Assembly: GCF_036625275.1 (NCBI RefSeq)
Contig: NZ_JAZKUD010000021.1
Span: 1-52,843 of the forward strand
Direction: 5' to 3'
Length of the DNA stretch: 52,843 bases
Origin: Accumulibacter sp036625275
GTDB lineage: Bacteria; Pseudomonadota; Gammaproteobacteria; Burkholderiales; Rhodocyclaceae
Below the pieces are notes generated by a model. The model saw nothing but the letters and a program-made list of their open reading frames with translations, was not told the origin of the DNA and did no database searches. Position numbers and translations under genes: made by a program. Shown in pieces: positions 36,877 to 44,924 of the stretch (positions within the stretch are counted from its first letter, which is position 1; each line of letters begins with the position of its first letter).

Positions 36877-37875
36877 TCAGGATTTTTCTTCGGGTAGTTT
36901 CTGCCCGATGTTCCGTTTGACCACATAGAGCGGACGCTGCTTGACTTCGTCGAAAATCCGCGCGATATAGGCGCCCATGGTACCGAGTGCCATCAGGTTG
37001 ATTCCAGAGAAGAAAAACATCCCGGTGACGATGGTTGTCCAACCCGAAACGTCGTGCCCATTGACCAGATAATCGATCACCAGGTAAGCGCCATAGGCAA
37101 AAGAAAGCATCGCAATCAGGCTGCCGACCAGGTTGAAAGTGCGCAGAGGCCAGGTCGAGAAAGCGGTGATGCCATCGACCGCGAAGCGAATCAGTTGCAG
37201 CAGATTGAAATGGCTATGCCCATGCAGCCGTTCAGCAGGAACATAGAGCATCGGCTCGGCCTTGAAGCCAACCCAGGCATAGAGCCCCTTCATGAAGCGG
37301 GTGCGTTCCGGCAGGCGGATCAGCGCGTCTACGACCTGCTTGTCCATCAGCCGGAAATCACCGGCATCGGGGGGAATACGAACCTTCTGCCCCTGCCCCA
37401 GGATGCCGTAGAAAATCGAAACGCCGACGCGTTTGAGCCAGGATTCGTCATCGCGATTTCTTTTTACCGCATAGACGGTGTCGACACCGGCCTGCCAGCG
37501 TTCGAGCATTTCGGGGATCAGGGTGAGCGGGTGTTGCAGATCGGCATCGATGCAGATCACCACCTCTCCAGCGCTCACTTCAAGCCCGGCGCTGAGCGCG
37601 GCTTCCTTGCCGAAGTTACGCGACAATTGCAGGTAGTAGACCCCAGGGTTGCCGGTTACATAGGTTGTCATGAGTTGCGGCGTACCATCGGTGCTGCCAT
37701 CATCGACGACGATGATTTCCCAGGCTGAACTGATCTGACCCAGCAATTCGGCCATTTCCGGGAGCAGCAGGAGCAGGCTGTCATGCTCGTTCAATGCCGG
37801 GACAACACAACTGATGCGAGGCCGTTCGGCTCGGGGAAGAGTGTGCCGAAGCGGAGGGGGCATACTTGAAATCAT
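36877..37875 (-). CDS. GT2 glycosyltransferase, polyprenyl-phosphate sugar synthase (DPM1/ArnC/GtrB-like)
   Basis: 332 residues. A cytoplasmic GT-A domain begins SCVVPALNEHDSLLLLLPEM and carries VVDDGSTDGT, CIDADLQHP (the metal-binding DxD region) and RNRDDESWLKR. Two C-terminal helices (about 235-300) anchor it. The enzyme should move a sugar from a nucleotide donor to polyprenyl phosphate, feeding GtrA and the ArnT-like transferase. The frame is open far upstream, but GGAAAGGG just before the ATG at 37875 fixes the start. Confidence 0.88.
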   Translation of the reverse strand: MISSMPPPLRHTLPRAERPRISCVVPALNEHDSLLLLLPEMAELLGQISSAWEIIVVDDGSTDGTPQLMTTYVTGNPGVYYLQLSRNFGKEAALSAGLEVSAGEVVICIDADLQHPLTLIPEMLERWQAGVDTVYAVKRNRDDESWLKRVGVSIFYGILGQGQKVRIPPDAGDFRLMDKQVVDALIRLPERTRFMKGLYAWVGFKAEPMLYVPAERLHGHSHFNLLQLIRFAVDGITAFSTWPLRTFNLVGSLIAMLSFAYGAYLVIDYLVNGHDVSGWTTIVTGMFFFSGINLMALGTMGAYIARIFDEVKQRPLYVVKRNIGQKLPEEKS

Positions 37876-38007
37876 GATCCCTTTCCAGAGACAAAACGTA
37901 AGCGCTGCTGAAAAAGTCTTTCGACAATCCGGCAGGGACAGTGCAAGGAATTTTGCCCTGTTGAATGCCGAAGAACTTATCTCCGGCCGCTTAAAAGCTG
38001 CTGAAAT

Positions 38008-38298
38008 ACGGTCGATCATGACCGGCTTATGAACTGGCTGGGGCAAACCATCAGCGACCAGCGCCTGCTGGCCTTGATCGGAAGCTACTTGTACGCTGGG
38101 ATGCTGGTCGGAGAGCACATGGGACGCAGCGAGATCGGCATCTCCCAGGGCGATCCGAGGTCACCACTTTTGGCAAACATTCTGCTGGACCCGTTCGACA
38201 AGGAACTGGAAAGGCGGGGTCATCGCTTTGCCCGCTACGCAGATGATAGGATTATTCCGGTCAAAAGCCAGCGGGCCGGGGAACGCGTGATGCCGAAT
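38008..38298 (+). pseudogene. fragment of a group II intron reverse transcriptase/maturase
   Basis: From VDHDRLMNWLGQTISDQR to YVKSQRAGERV-like VKSQRAGERVM, about 95 residues align by eye to the middle of LtrA-type proteins. Key parts are the degenerate GISQGDPRSPLLANILLD (usual QGGPLSPLL) and the catalytic RYADD. A stop lies just upstream at 38002, and the X/maturase part is missing downstream. No intron RNA domain V was recognised. It is a dead remnant 3' of the solitary methyltransferase gene. Confidence 0.85.
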
Positions 38299-38308
38299 CT
38301 GACGCTGA

Positions 38309-38333
38309 AAGCCCCCGGCCTTGCCGGGGGGAT
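38309..38333 (-). terminator. hairpin terminator of the adenine methyltransferase gene
   Basis: CCCCCGGC (38312-38319) pairs with GCCGGGGG (38323-38330) around a 3-nt loop. On the minus strand CTTTC follows. It begins about 20 nt after the methyltransferase stop codon. Confidence 0.55.
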
Positions 38334-38351
38334 AGTGACTCTCGGGGAGCA

Positions 38352-39497
38352 CTATATCGCCCTGAGCTGCGAGAACCTCTCGGGTAGCAAGCAGGTCTGC
38401 AAGGCACGCTGTGTAAACAGGAAGCGGCCGTCGCACACGAAACCCAACTCCGCCCAATCGACCGCCGAATTCAGCAAGCACACTGCCCGTTCAAGATCCA
38501 TCTCCTGGTTCTTCGGGAACAGCGCCAGGATCGATCCATCGTAGTCCTTGCAGTCGTGCAGAAAGAAGGGGGCCTGGCGGCGTGTCTTGGCATTGACATA
38601 GATGCGTGGCGAGTCGCTGATGTAGTGTTGGCGGCCCCAGAGCCACCAGTTGGTTTCGTCGAAGTGGCGGACGCGACGAGCGAGCAGGGAGGCTTTGTGG
38701 CGTATCAGATGCGGATGCTGAATGCCGTAGAGCATGCGCCGTGTCTCACCGGTGTCGATGGTGTGCGAGCAGACGAATTGGCGGTTGCCCTTGGGGTGGG
38801 TGAAAATGGCGTCGGCCCCGGAGACGGCACCGACTTTGACATCGAAGAGTTGAGCGAGCGGGAGGGGGTAGCTGGACTTCAGGAACATCAGTTGGCCGTC
38901 GACCAGAGCGAAGGTCCGACCGTCATGCATGCGTCGCTCGAAGCGGTTCCGCTCGAAGCGGAAGATCGCGCAGTTTGGCACGTAGGCGCCGAAGAGGTTC
39001 GAATCGCCGGTTTCGATGAAATCGGTGATCGTACCCTGGTGGAACAGAAACCCGTTCATCTTGCGCGCAGCGGTGAGCTTGATGAACTCGCGCGGGACGA
39101 TGAAGATCAGCTCGCCGCCTGGGCGCAGATGGCGAACACATTTCTCGATGAAGAACAGGTAAAGATTCGAGCGCCCGTCGAAGTGCGTGCTGTCGAGCAG
39201 CTTCCTGGTGCCGGCAGCGATGTCCTGGTAACGGACGTAGGGCGGGTTGCCGATGATGGTGTCGAACTGTTCGTTGGCCGGGTAGCTGAAGAAATCAATG
39301 ACTCGCGCTCCCTGCGGTGCGACACGAGCGTCGATTTCGATCGCCACGCAGCCGGGAATCTGGCGGCTGAAGGCTCCGTCGCCAGCAGAGGGTTCGAGCG
39401 TGCGACCGTGATTGCGGCGCAGGGCGAGCATTCGGGAGACCACCGCCGGGGGCGTGAAAACCTGGCCCAGTCGGGTGACGTCGCGAAGGTTGTTCAT
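38352..39497 (-). CDS. solitary N6-adenine DNA methyltransferase (type II-like)
   Basis: 381 residues from ATG 39497 (GGGAG 4 nt upstream), or 400 from ATG 39554. The SAM-binding motif I reads LEPSAGDGAFSRQI and the catalytic motif IV is IIGNPPYVRYQD, i.e. the NPPY class that methylates adenine N6. The order I then IV, plus a C-terminal part with a likely target-recognition region, fits the gamma/TaqI-Eco57I group. No restriction gene adjoins, so it is an orphan methylase or the survivor of a lost system. It lies beside a group II intron RT remnant, a mark of a mobile neighbourhood. Confidence 0.85.
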   Translation of the reverse strand: MNNLRDVTRLGQVFTPPAVVSRMLALRRNHGRTLEPSAGDGAFSRQIPGCVAIEIDARVAPQGARVIDFFSYPANEQFDTIIGNPPYVRYQDIAAGTRKLLDSTHFDGRSNLYLFFIEKCVRHLRPGGELIFIVPREFIKLTAARKMNGFLFHQGTITDFIETGDSNLFGAYVPNCAIFRFERNRFERRMHDGRTFALVDGQLMFLKSSYPLPLAQLFDVKVGAVSGADAIFTHPKGNRQFVCSHTIDTGETRRMLYGIQHPHLIRHKASLLARRVRHFDETNWWLWGRQHYISDSPRIYVNAKTRRQAPFFLHDCKDYDGSILALFPKNQEMDLERAVCLLNSAVDWAELGFVCDGRFLFTQRALQTCLLPERFSQLRAI

Positions 39498-39605
39498 GGC
39501 ACTCCCAGAGGAAAGGTCGTCGGGCAGTTCTTTGCGGAGGGTAGGGGCAGTCATATGGGATTTCCGAGTCCGGGATGCCGCGACTTTATCATTGACAGTT
39601 CACGA

Positions 39606-39634
39606 TTGACCACAGGTGATGGGGAACATATACT
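39606..39634 (+). promoter_or_regulatory. sigma70 promoter of the ODP-kinase operon
   Basis: TTGACC (39606-39611), 17-bp spacer, TATACT (39629-39634); each hexamer matches at five of six positions. The start near 39641 leaves a leader of more than 110 nt containing T-rich stretches. It lies in the divergent region with the methyltransferase gene. Confidence 0.65.
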
Positions 39635-39772
39635 CACCGGTGGCGTTGAATTTCCTACTCTTTTTTCATCCTTTTTCTCTTCCTGTATCGCGACGTGATC
39701 GTCGGCGATGTTTTTTCGCCGTTGAGCGGTTCTATTCCCCATTGACAGGAGATCACCATCAACACTCATGAT

Positions 39773-40534
39773 TTGGCAGTCGTGACGATGAGTCTGGAGA
39801 GTCCGACCGTTTTGTTCTCCGACGGCCGACATGTGGTTTATTGGCTGGGCATTACCGATGAGACCGCATTTCGCTGCAATACCTACCTGATTCGGGACGG
39901 TGATGAAGTGGTCCTGGTGGACCCGGGCAACCGCGCCTATTTCGAGCAAGTCAAGTTACGGGTAGGTCAGATTGTGGCCCCGGAGAAAGTGACCGGCATC
40001 GTCCTTTCCCATCAGGACCCGGACGTTGGGGCTTCGATGGTGGACTGGCTCGAGGTCAATCCGGACTTGAAAATCATCTCGACGCCGCGCACCCATGTCC
40101 TGCTGCCGCATTACGGAAAACCAGATTACCCGGTCTTCGAGGTGGAAGAGCACGGCGTTTACCCGCTTCCATCCGGTGGCGCGCTGCGCTTCATCGAGGC
40201 GCCCTTCCTGCACTTCCCCGGAGCCTTCGTCACGTATGATACCGCTTCGCGCTACCTGTTTTCAGGTGACATCTGGGCCGCTCTCGACATCAACTGGAGC
40301 CTGGTCGTGGAATCCTTTGAGGAGCATGTCGCGGCGATGGATTTGTTCCACCTGGACTACATGGCCTCGAACGTGGCAGCGCGGGGTTTTGCCAACAAGC
40401 TGGTCGGAGTGAACATCGAGGCGATCCTGCCACAACATGGTTCCATCATCACCAGGAAAGACGTCCCCGCGGCCATCGATTATCTGCGGAAGCTGCGTTG
40501 CGGGCTCGACATCATCTACGCTGGAATCGAGTGA
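39773..40534 (+). CDS. ODP-type metallo-beta-lactamase-fold diiron protein
   Basis: About 253 residues of the FDP/ODP branch of the metallo-beta-lactamase fold. It shows NTYLIRDGDEVVLVDPGN, the ligand motif SHQDPDVGAS (H-x-D-x-D form), FIEAPFLHFPGAF (His), YLFSGDIWAAL (bridging Asp) and ILPQHGS (His). There is no flavodoxin domain, so it is not a flavodiiron NO/O2 reductase. Stand-alone ODP proteins in spirochaetes bind O2 at a diiron site and signal to chemotaxis kinases. The stop is 1 nt before the ATG of a hybrid kinase. Start unclear: AGGAG (39747-39751) is spaced for an ATC at 39758, while TTG 39773, GTG 39782 and ATG 39788 lack a site. Confidence 0.8.
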   Translation: MAVVTMSLESPTVLFSDGRHVVYWLGITDETAFRCNTYLIRDGDEVVLVDPGNRAYFEQVKLRVGQIVAPEKVTGIVLSHQDPDVGASMVDWLEVNPDLKIISTPRTHVLLPHYGKPDYPVFEVEEHGVYPLPSGGALRFIEAPFLHFPGAFVTYDTASRYLFSGDIWAALDINWSLVVESFEEHVAAMDLFHLDYMASNVAARGFANKLVGVNIEAILPQHGSIITRKDVPAAIDYLRKLRCGLDIIYAGIE

Positions 40535-40535
40535 A

Positions 40536-43181
40536 ATGGTCCTTCCGGACGCTGACCCGGATCTGATCAAGCGCCTTGCCACCCTGGAGCGGGAGAATAT
40601 CCTCCTGAAAATCAGCGTCAAGCAGCTGACGCGGATACGTGAGCAATGGACACGCTCCCTGGACGAGCTGACGGCGACCAAATCGAGCCTGCAGGCCTCC
40701 AAGCAGTTTCTCGATCGGCTGCTGAACACGGCCCCGCTACCGATTCTGGTGGTCAGCCGGCCGTGGGGTCGGGTCATGATGGCGAACGCCGCAGCCGAGT
40801 CTCTGGTCGGCTGCACTACCGTGAACGAACTCATCGGCACCAGGGCGCTGGCTCAGGTCGAAACTGCTGCGCGCCGTGATGTACTGCGGTCTTTGGCGAT
40901 GGCGGTTGCCTCGGAGGTCGCGGGTGACCCTGTCTGCGTACGACTGCGCCCGCGCGACGGCGAGGTTCGGCAACTCGAAGTTTACTGTGCCGGGATCGCC
41001 GGCGTGCAGCGTCATGAGTGTCGAATGATCCTGATCGCCCAGGACGTGAGCCTGCACCTCGCCCAGCTCCAGGAACTCGAACGGGTCAATGCGGAACTGA
41101 ACCGCATGGTCGATACCACGCATCGAGCACAGAAGAATGCGGAAGCCGGCAGTCGCGCCAAGAGCCAGTTCCTGGCCACCATGAGCCATGAGATACGCAC
41201 GCCGATGAATGGCATTCTCGGCATGACCGAATTGCTGCGCGGTACGGAACTCAGCACGCCGCAACGGCGCTTCGCCGATGCCGTTTATCAGTCCGCTGAG
41301 CATCTGCTGAGCCTGATCAACGATATCCTTGATTTTTCGAAGATCGAGGCCGGCAAGCTCGAACTTGAGAGCATCCCCTTCGACTTGCGCGCGCTCGTCG
41401 AAGGCGTTGGCGAGCTATTCGCCCAGCCGGCTGCAGCCAAAGGGGTCGAGTTGCTTTGTAGCGTTCCGCACGAGCTGCCGGTCGCCGTCAAGGGGGATCC
41501 GGTACGACTGCGCCAGATCCTGACCAATCTGGTCAGCAACGCCGTCAAATTTACCGGCCAGGGAGAAATTGTCGTGCGCGTAAAGCTGCTGCATGAAGAC
41601 CACAAGCAGGCGCACTTCCGCCTTGAAGTTCAGGACAGCGGTGTCGGCATCAGCGAAGACCAGCAAAGTCGCCTGTTCCATGCCTTCGTCCAGGCCGACG
41701 GTTCGACTACCCGGCGTTTCGGCGGCACCGGTCTGGGTTTGGCCATCGCCAAAAAACTGGTCGAAATGCTGGGCGGTCAGATTGGTCTGATCAGCGAGCC
41801 TGGGCAAGGCAGCGTGTTCTGGTTCGAGTTGCCACTGCTCAAACAGGCGAATGATGCGCGTGCGCTCAACCCGCTCGGGGAGGGGCTGAAGGGGCTTTCG
41901 GTGCTCATCGTTGATGACAATCTCACTCACTGCGAAATTCTTGCCCATTGCTTGCGGAGCTGGTCGATGAGCCACACCATCGCCAACAGCGGACAGGATG
42001 CCCTGCAAACGCTTGACCGCCTGGAGAGTCATCGCTTTGATCTGGCGATTCTTGATCTGCACATGCCCGGCATCGAGGGTTTCTCTGTCGCGCGTGCGAT
42101 TCGCGCACACCCGCGCTACGCGGCGCTGCCGCTGATCATGCTCGCATCGGCCGGCGGCGCTGGCGTCACGCACCCCGAGCGTTCGGCGGCCGGGAAAGAC
42201 TGCTACCTGAGCAAACCAGTACGTCATTCCGATCTCTACGATGCAATGACCACCCTGCTGGCGTTGAAGGCTTTCGAATCGCCGGTCGAGCGCCGGTCAT
42301 CGCCGCTCCTTGGCCGAACGAATGCACTCGCTGGGCGGGTGCTCATTGCCGAGGATAATTTGGTCAATCAGACGGTCGCCAGTGCCATGCTCGAATCGCT
42401 CGGCGTCACCTGCAGCGTGACGGAAAATGGCCGGGCGGCGGTCGAACGTTTGTCCCGTGAGCGCTTCGACCTCGTTCTGATGGATTGCCAGATGCCGGAA
42501 ATGGACGGTTTTCAGGCCACCCGGGAGATCCGTTTGCGGCAGGAGCAGGGGCTGTTGTACCGCCCATTGCCGGTCGTGGCACTGACCGCCAACGCCGTCG
42601 AAGGGGACCGTGAGCGCTGTCTCGCTGCCGGCATGGATGATTACCTGAGCAAACCTTTCACCCGTGACCGCTTATCGTCGATCCTTTGGCGTTGGTTGCC
42701 GCGGGCCGGCGCGGGCGTTGCCTCATCCAGGACGCTGGTCGCCTCGTCCAGTGCGGCAGCCGCGCCGCCACCCTCGCCGCACAGCAGGTCAGAGGCTCCC
42801 GACACCGGGCAGGCAATCAACCCACGCGCTCTGGAGATCATCCGGCAGATACCTGGAGCCGATGCTGCCCGTCTGCTTGACACGGTCATCAGAGCTTTTC
42901 TCGCCGATACGCCGGCGCGCCTGGCGCAATTGCATGCGGCTATCGCGACCGGCGACGCAAACAGCTTGCGTAAGGCAGCGTACGGCCTGATGTCGAGCTG
43001 TGCCCATGTCGGCGCCGAACACCTGGCGGTACTGTGCAAGGAACTGGAAAGGATTGGCCGTAGTGGCCGTATCGGCGACGACGCCAGGCCTTTGCTGGCA
43101 AACGTCGAAAGGGCGCTACCGGGCGTCCTCGTCGCCTTGCGCGAACTGCACGACCCGAGCAGCCGAGTCACGTTCATGTGA
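40536..43181 (+). CDS. cytoplasmic hybrid histidine kinase (PAS-HisKA-HATPase-REC-REC-Hpt-like)
   Basis: 881 residues with no membrane helix. N-terminal coiled coil (about 8-55), PAS (about 58-172), second coil, HisKA with His218 in ATMSHEIRTPMNG, HATPase (GGTGLGLAI) to about 455. Then receiver 1 (LAILDLHMPG), receiver 2 (LVLMDCQMPEMDG) and a C-terminal Hpt fold. The Hpt histidine is replaced: KAAYGLMSSCAHVGA has Tyr816 where HtLKgSSa is expected, so the relay cannot end there. The start is coupled to the ODP gene. Input is probably the ODP protein. The last codons and stop (TTC ATG TGA) lie within repeat copy C. Confidence 0.9.
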   Translation: MVLPDADPDLIKRLATLERENILLKISVKQLTRIREQWTRSLDELTATKSSLQASKQFLDRLLNTAPLPILVVSRPWGRVMMANAAAESLVGCTTVNELIGTRALAQVETAARRDVLRSLAMAVASEVAGDPVCVRLRPRDGEVRQLEVYCAGIAGVQRHECRMILIAQDVSLHLAQLQELERVNAELNRMVDTTHRAQKNAEAGSRAKSQFLATMSHEIRTPMNGILGMTELLRGTELSTPQRRFADAVYQSAEHLLSLINDILDFSKIEAGKLELESIPFDLRALVEGVGELFAQPAAAKGVELLCSVPHELPVAVKGDPVRLRQILTNLVSNAVKFTGQGEIVVRVKLLHEDHKQAHFRLEVQDSGVGISEDQQSRLFHAFVQADGSTTRRFGGTGLGLAIAKKLVEMLGGQIGLISEPGQGSVFWFELPLLKQANDARALNPLGEGLKGLSVLIVDDNLTHCEILAHCLRSWSMSHTIANSGQDALQTLDRLESHRFDLAILDLHMPGIEGFSVARAIRAHPRYAALPLIMLASAGGAGVTHPERSAAGKDCYLSKPVRHSDLYDAMTTLLALKAFESPVERRSSPLLGRTNALAGRVLIAEDNLVNQTVASAMLESLGVTCSVTENGRAAVERLSRERFDLVLMDCQMPEMDGFQATREIRLRQEQGLLYRPLPVVALTANAVEGDRERCLAAGMDDYLSKPFTRDRLSSILWRWLPRAGAGVASSRTLVASSSAAAAPPPSPHSRSEAPDTGQAINPRALEIIRQIPGADAARLLDTVIRAFLADTPARLAQLHAAIATGDANSLRKAAYGLMSSCAHVGAEHLAVLCKELERIGRSGRIGDDARPLLANVERALPGVLVALRELHDPSSRVTFM

Positions 43182-43379
43182 AAGTCGCGTATGCGACTGA
43201 CGAACCTCCCTCCCCCTCGGGGCCGTGGAAGGGGTCGGGGGTGAGAGGGGGGAATTCGCGGAGCATGCTCCGCGCCCATCGAGCGATTCCGGCGTGCCAG
43301 CCGGAATGCGCCCTGCAAGGGAGGGAAACGGTCATGACTTTCATGATCGGGAGGGCTGGAAAAGTCATGACCGTTAGCT
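43173..43379. repeat. intergenic modular repeat, copy C
   Basis: Left module from 43173 (TTCATGTGAAAGTCGCG) contains the stop codon of the hybrid kinase. Then come CCTCCC/GGGG blocks, a palindrome GCGGAGCATGCTCCGC (about 43257-43272), a GCCGGAATGC-type hairpin, ACGGTCATGACTTTCA (43329-43344), and the right module GGAAAAGTCATGACCGTTA (43358-43376), three nt from the spoVR stop. It fills the whole gap between two convergent genes. Confidence 0.85.
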
Positions 43380-44924
43380 TCAGTCGGGGGCGGGAGTCAC
43401 CAGCCAATGGCGTGACCTCTTGCCGTGGCTGTCGACGCTTTCGAGATGCACCGGGAAGTCCCACAGCCGCGCGACATGCTTGAGCACCTCTTCGGCATGG
43501 TCGTCGAGCGGGCGCTCGTTGTGCTGCGTGTGGCGGAGGACCAGCGAACGGTCGCCGCGCAGGTTGACACTCCACACCTGGATGTTGGGTTCGCGCGAAC
43601 CCAGGTCGTACTGACGCGACATCGCCTCACGCAGAATGCGATAGCCCGCTTCGTCGTGGATCGCGGACACTTCCAGCTTCGGCGCCTTTTCGTCGTCGAC
43701 GATCGCGAACAGCCGGAAGGCGCGCATCAGCCGCGGTGACAGGTACTGACCGATGAAGCTTTCGTCCTTGAAGTTGCGCATCGCGTGGTCGAGCGTGGCC
43801 AGCCAGTCGCTGCCGGCGATGTCCGGGAACCAGTCACGGTCTTCGTCGCTTGGCGCTTCGCAGATGCGCTTGAGGTCGGAGTACATCGCGAAACCCAGCG
43901 CATAGGGGTTGATGCCGTGGTAGGCCGGGTGGCCGACCGGTGGCTGGAACACGACGTTGGTATGGGACTTGAGCCACTCGATCATCAGGCCATCGGCGAG
44001 GAAGCCATCGTCGTACAGGGTGTTCAGCAGGTGATGGTGCCAGAAGGTTGCCCAGCCTTCGTTCATCACTTGCGTCTGTCGCTGCGGGTAGAAGTACTGC
44101 GCCACCTTGCGCACGATGCGAACGATTTCGCGCTGCCAGGGCTCGAGCAGCGGCGCGTTCTTCTCGATGAAGTAGAGCAGGTTTTCCTGTGGCTCGGCGG
44201 GGAAGCGGGTCGCTTCCTTCTCGGCGGCTTCCTTTTCCGGTCGCCGCGGCAGCGTGCGCCAGAGCTCATTGACCTGTTGCTGCGCATAGGCTTCGCGATC
44301 CGCTGCCCGGCTACGTTCCTCGCCGAGACTCAGCCGGCTCGGCCGGCGATAGCGGTCAACGCCGTAATTCATCAGTGCATGGCAACTGTCCAGCAACAGT
44401 TCGACCGCGTCGATGCCGTGACGCTCTTCGCAGCCGGCGACGTAGTCTTTGGCGTAGACGAGGTAGTCGATGATCGACGACGCGTCGGTCCACATCCGGA
44501 ACAGGTAGTTGCCTTTGAAGAAGCTGTTGTGGCCGTAGGCGGCATGCGCGATCACCAGCGCCTGCATGGCCATCGTATTCTCTTCCATCAGATAGCTGAT
44601 GCACGGGTTGGCATTGATCACGATTTCGTAGGCCAGACCCATCTGGCCGCGCCGGTAGTTCCGGTCGGTGGCGATGAACTCCTTGCCGTAGCTCCAGTGG
44701 CGGTAGTTGACCGGCATGCCGACCGAGGCATAGGCGTCCATCATCTGTTCGGCGGTGATGATCTCGAGCTGGTTGGGGTAAGTGTCGAGTCCGAAGCGCC
44801 GGGCGGTGCTGCGGATGGCCTCGTGATACCGATCGAGCAATTCGAAGGTCCAGTCGCTTGGCGCCGGCAGCTTGGCCGCCGACATCTGGGCCGGCGGTGG
44901 CCGGTCGCTCAGGGTAGGATTCAT
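43380..44924 (-). CDS. SpoVR family protein (YcgB-like)
   Basis: 514 residues from ATG 44924 (GAGGG upstream). Diagnostic blocks are WSYGKEFIATDRNYRRGQMGLAYEIVINANPCISYLMEEN, given here in part, AHAAYGHNSFFKGNYLF, MNEGWATFWHHHLLNTLYDDG and GHPAYHGINPYALGFAMYSDL. The many histidines and EGWA suggest a metal site, but the activity is unknown. The ATG overlaps the yeaH stop by 4 nt. With YeaH and PrkA it forms the conserved stress operon; in Bacillus SpoVR affects the spore cortex, in enterobacteria the genes respond to stationary phase and nitrogen limitation. Confidence 0.93.
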   Translation of the reverse strand: MNPTLSDRPPPAQMSAAKLPAPSDWTFELLDRYHEAIRSTARRFGLDTYPNQLEIITAEQMMDAYASVGMPVNYRHWSYGKEFIATDRNYRRGQMGLAYEIVINANPCISYLMEENTMAMQALVIAHAAYGHNSFFKGNYLFRMWTDASSIIDYLVYAKDYVAGCEERHGIDAVELLLDSCHALMNYGVDRYRRPSRLSLGEERSRAADREAYAQQQVNELWRTLPRRPEKEAAEKEATRFPAEPQENLLYFIEKNAPLLEPWQREIVRIVRKVAQYFYPQRQTQVMNEGWATFWHHHLLNTLYDDGFLADGLMIEWLKSHTNVVFQPPVGHPAYHGINPYALGFAMYSDLKRICEAPSDEDRDWFPDIAGSDWLATLDHAMRNFKDESFIGQYLSPRLMRAFRLFAIVDDEKAPKLEVSAIHDEAGYRILREAMSRQYDLGSREPNIQVWSVNLRGDRSLVLRHTQHNERPLDDHAEEVLKHVARLWDFPVHLESVDSHGKRSRHWLVTPAPD

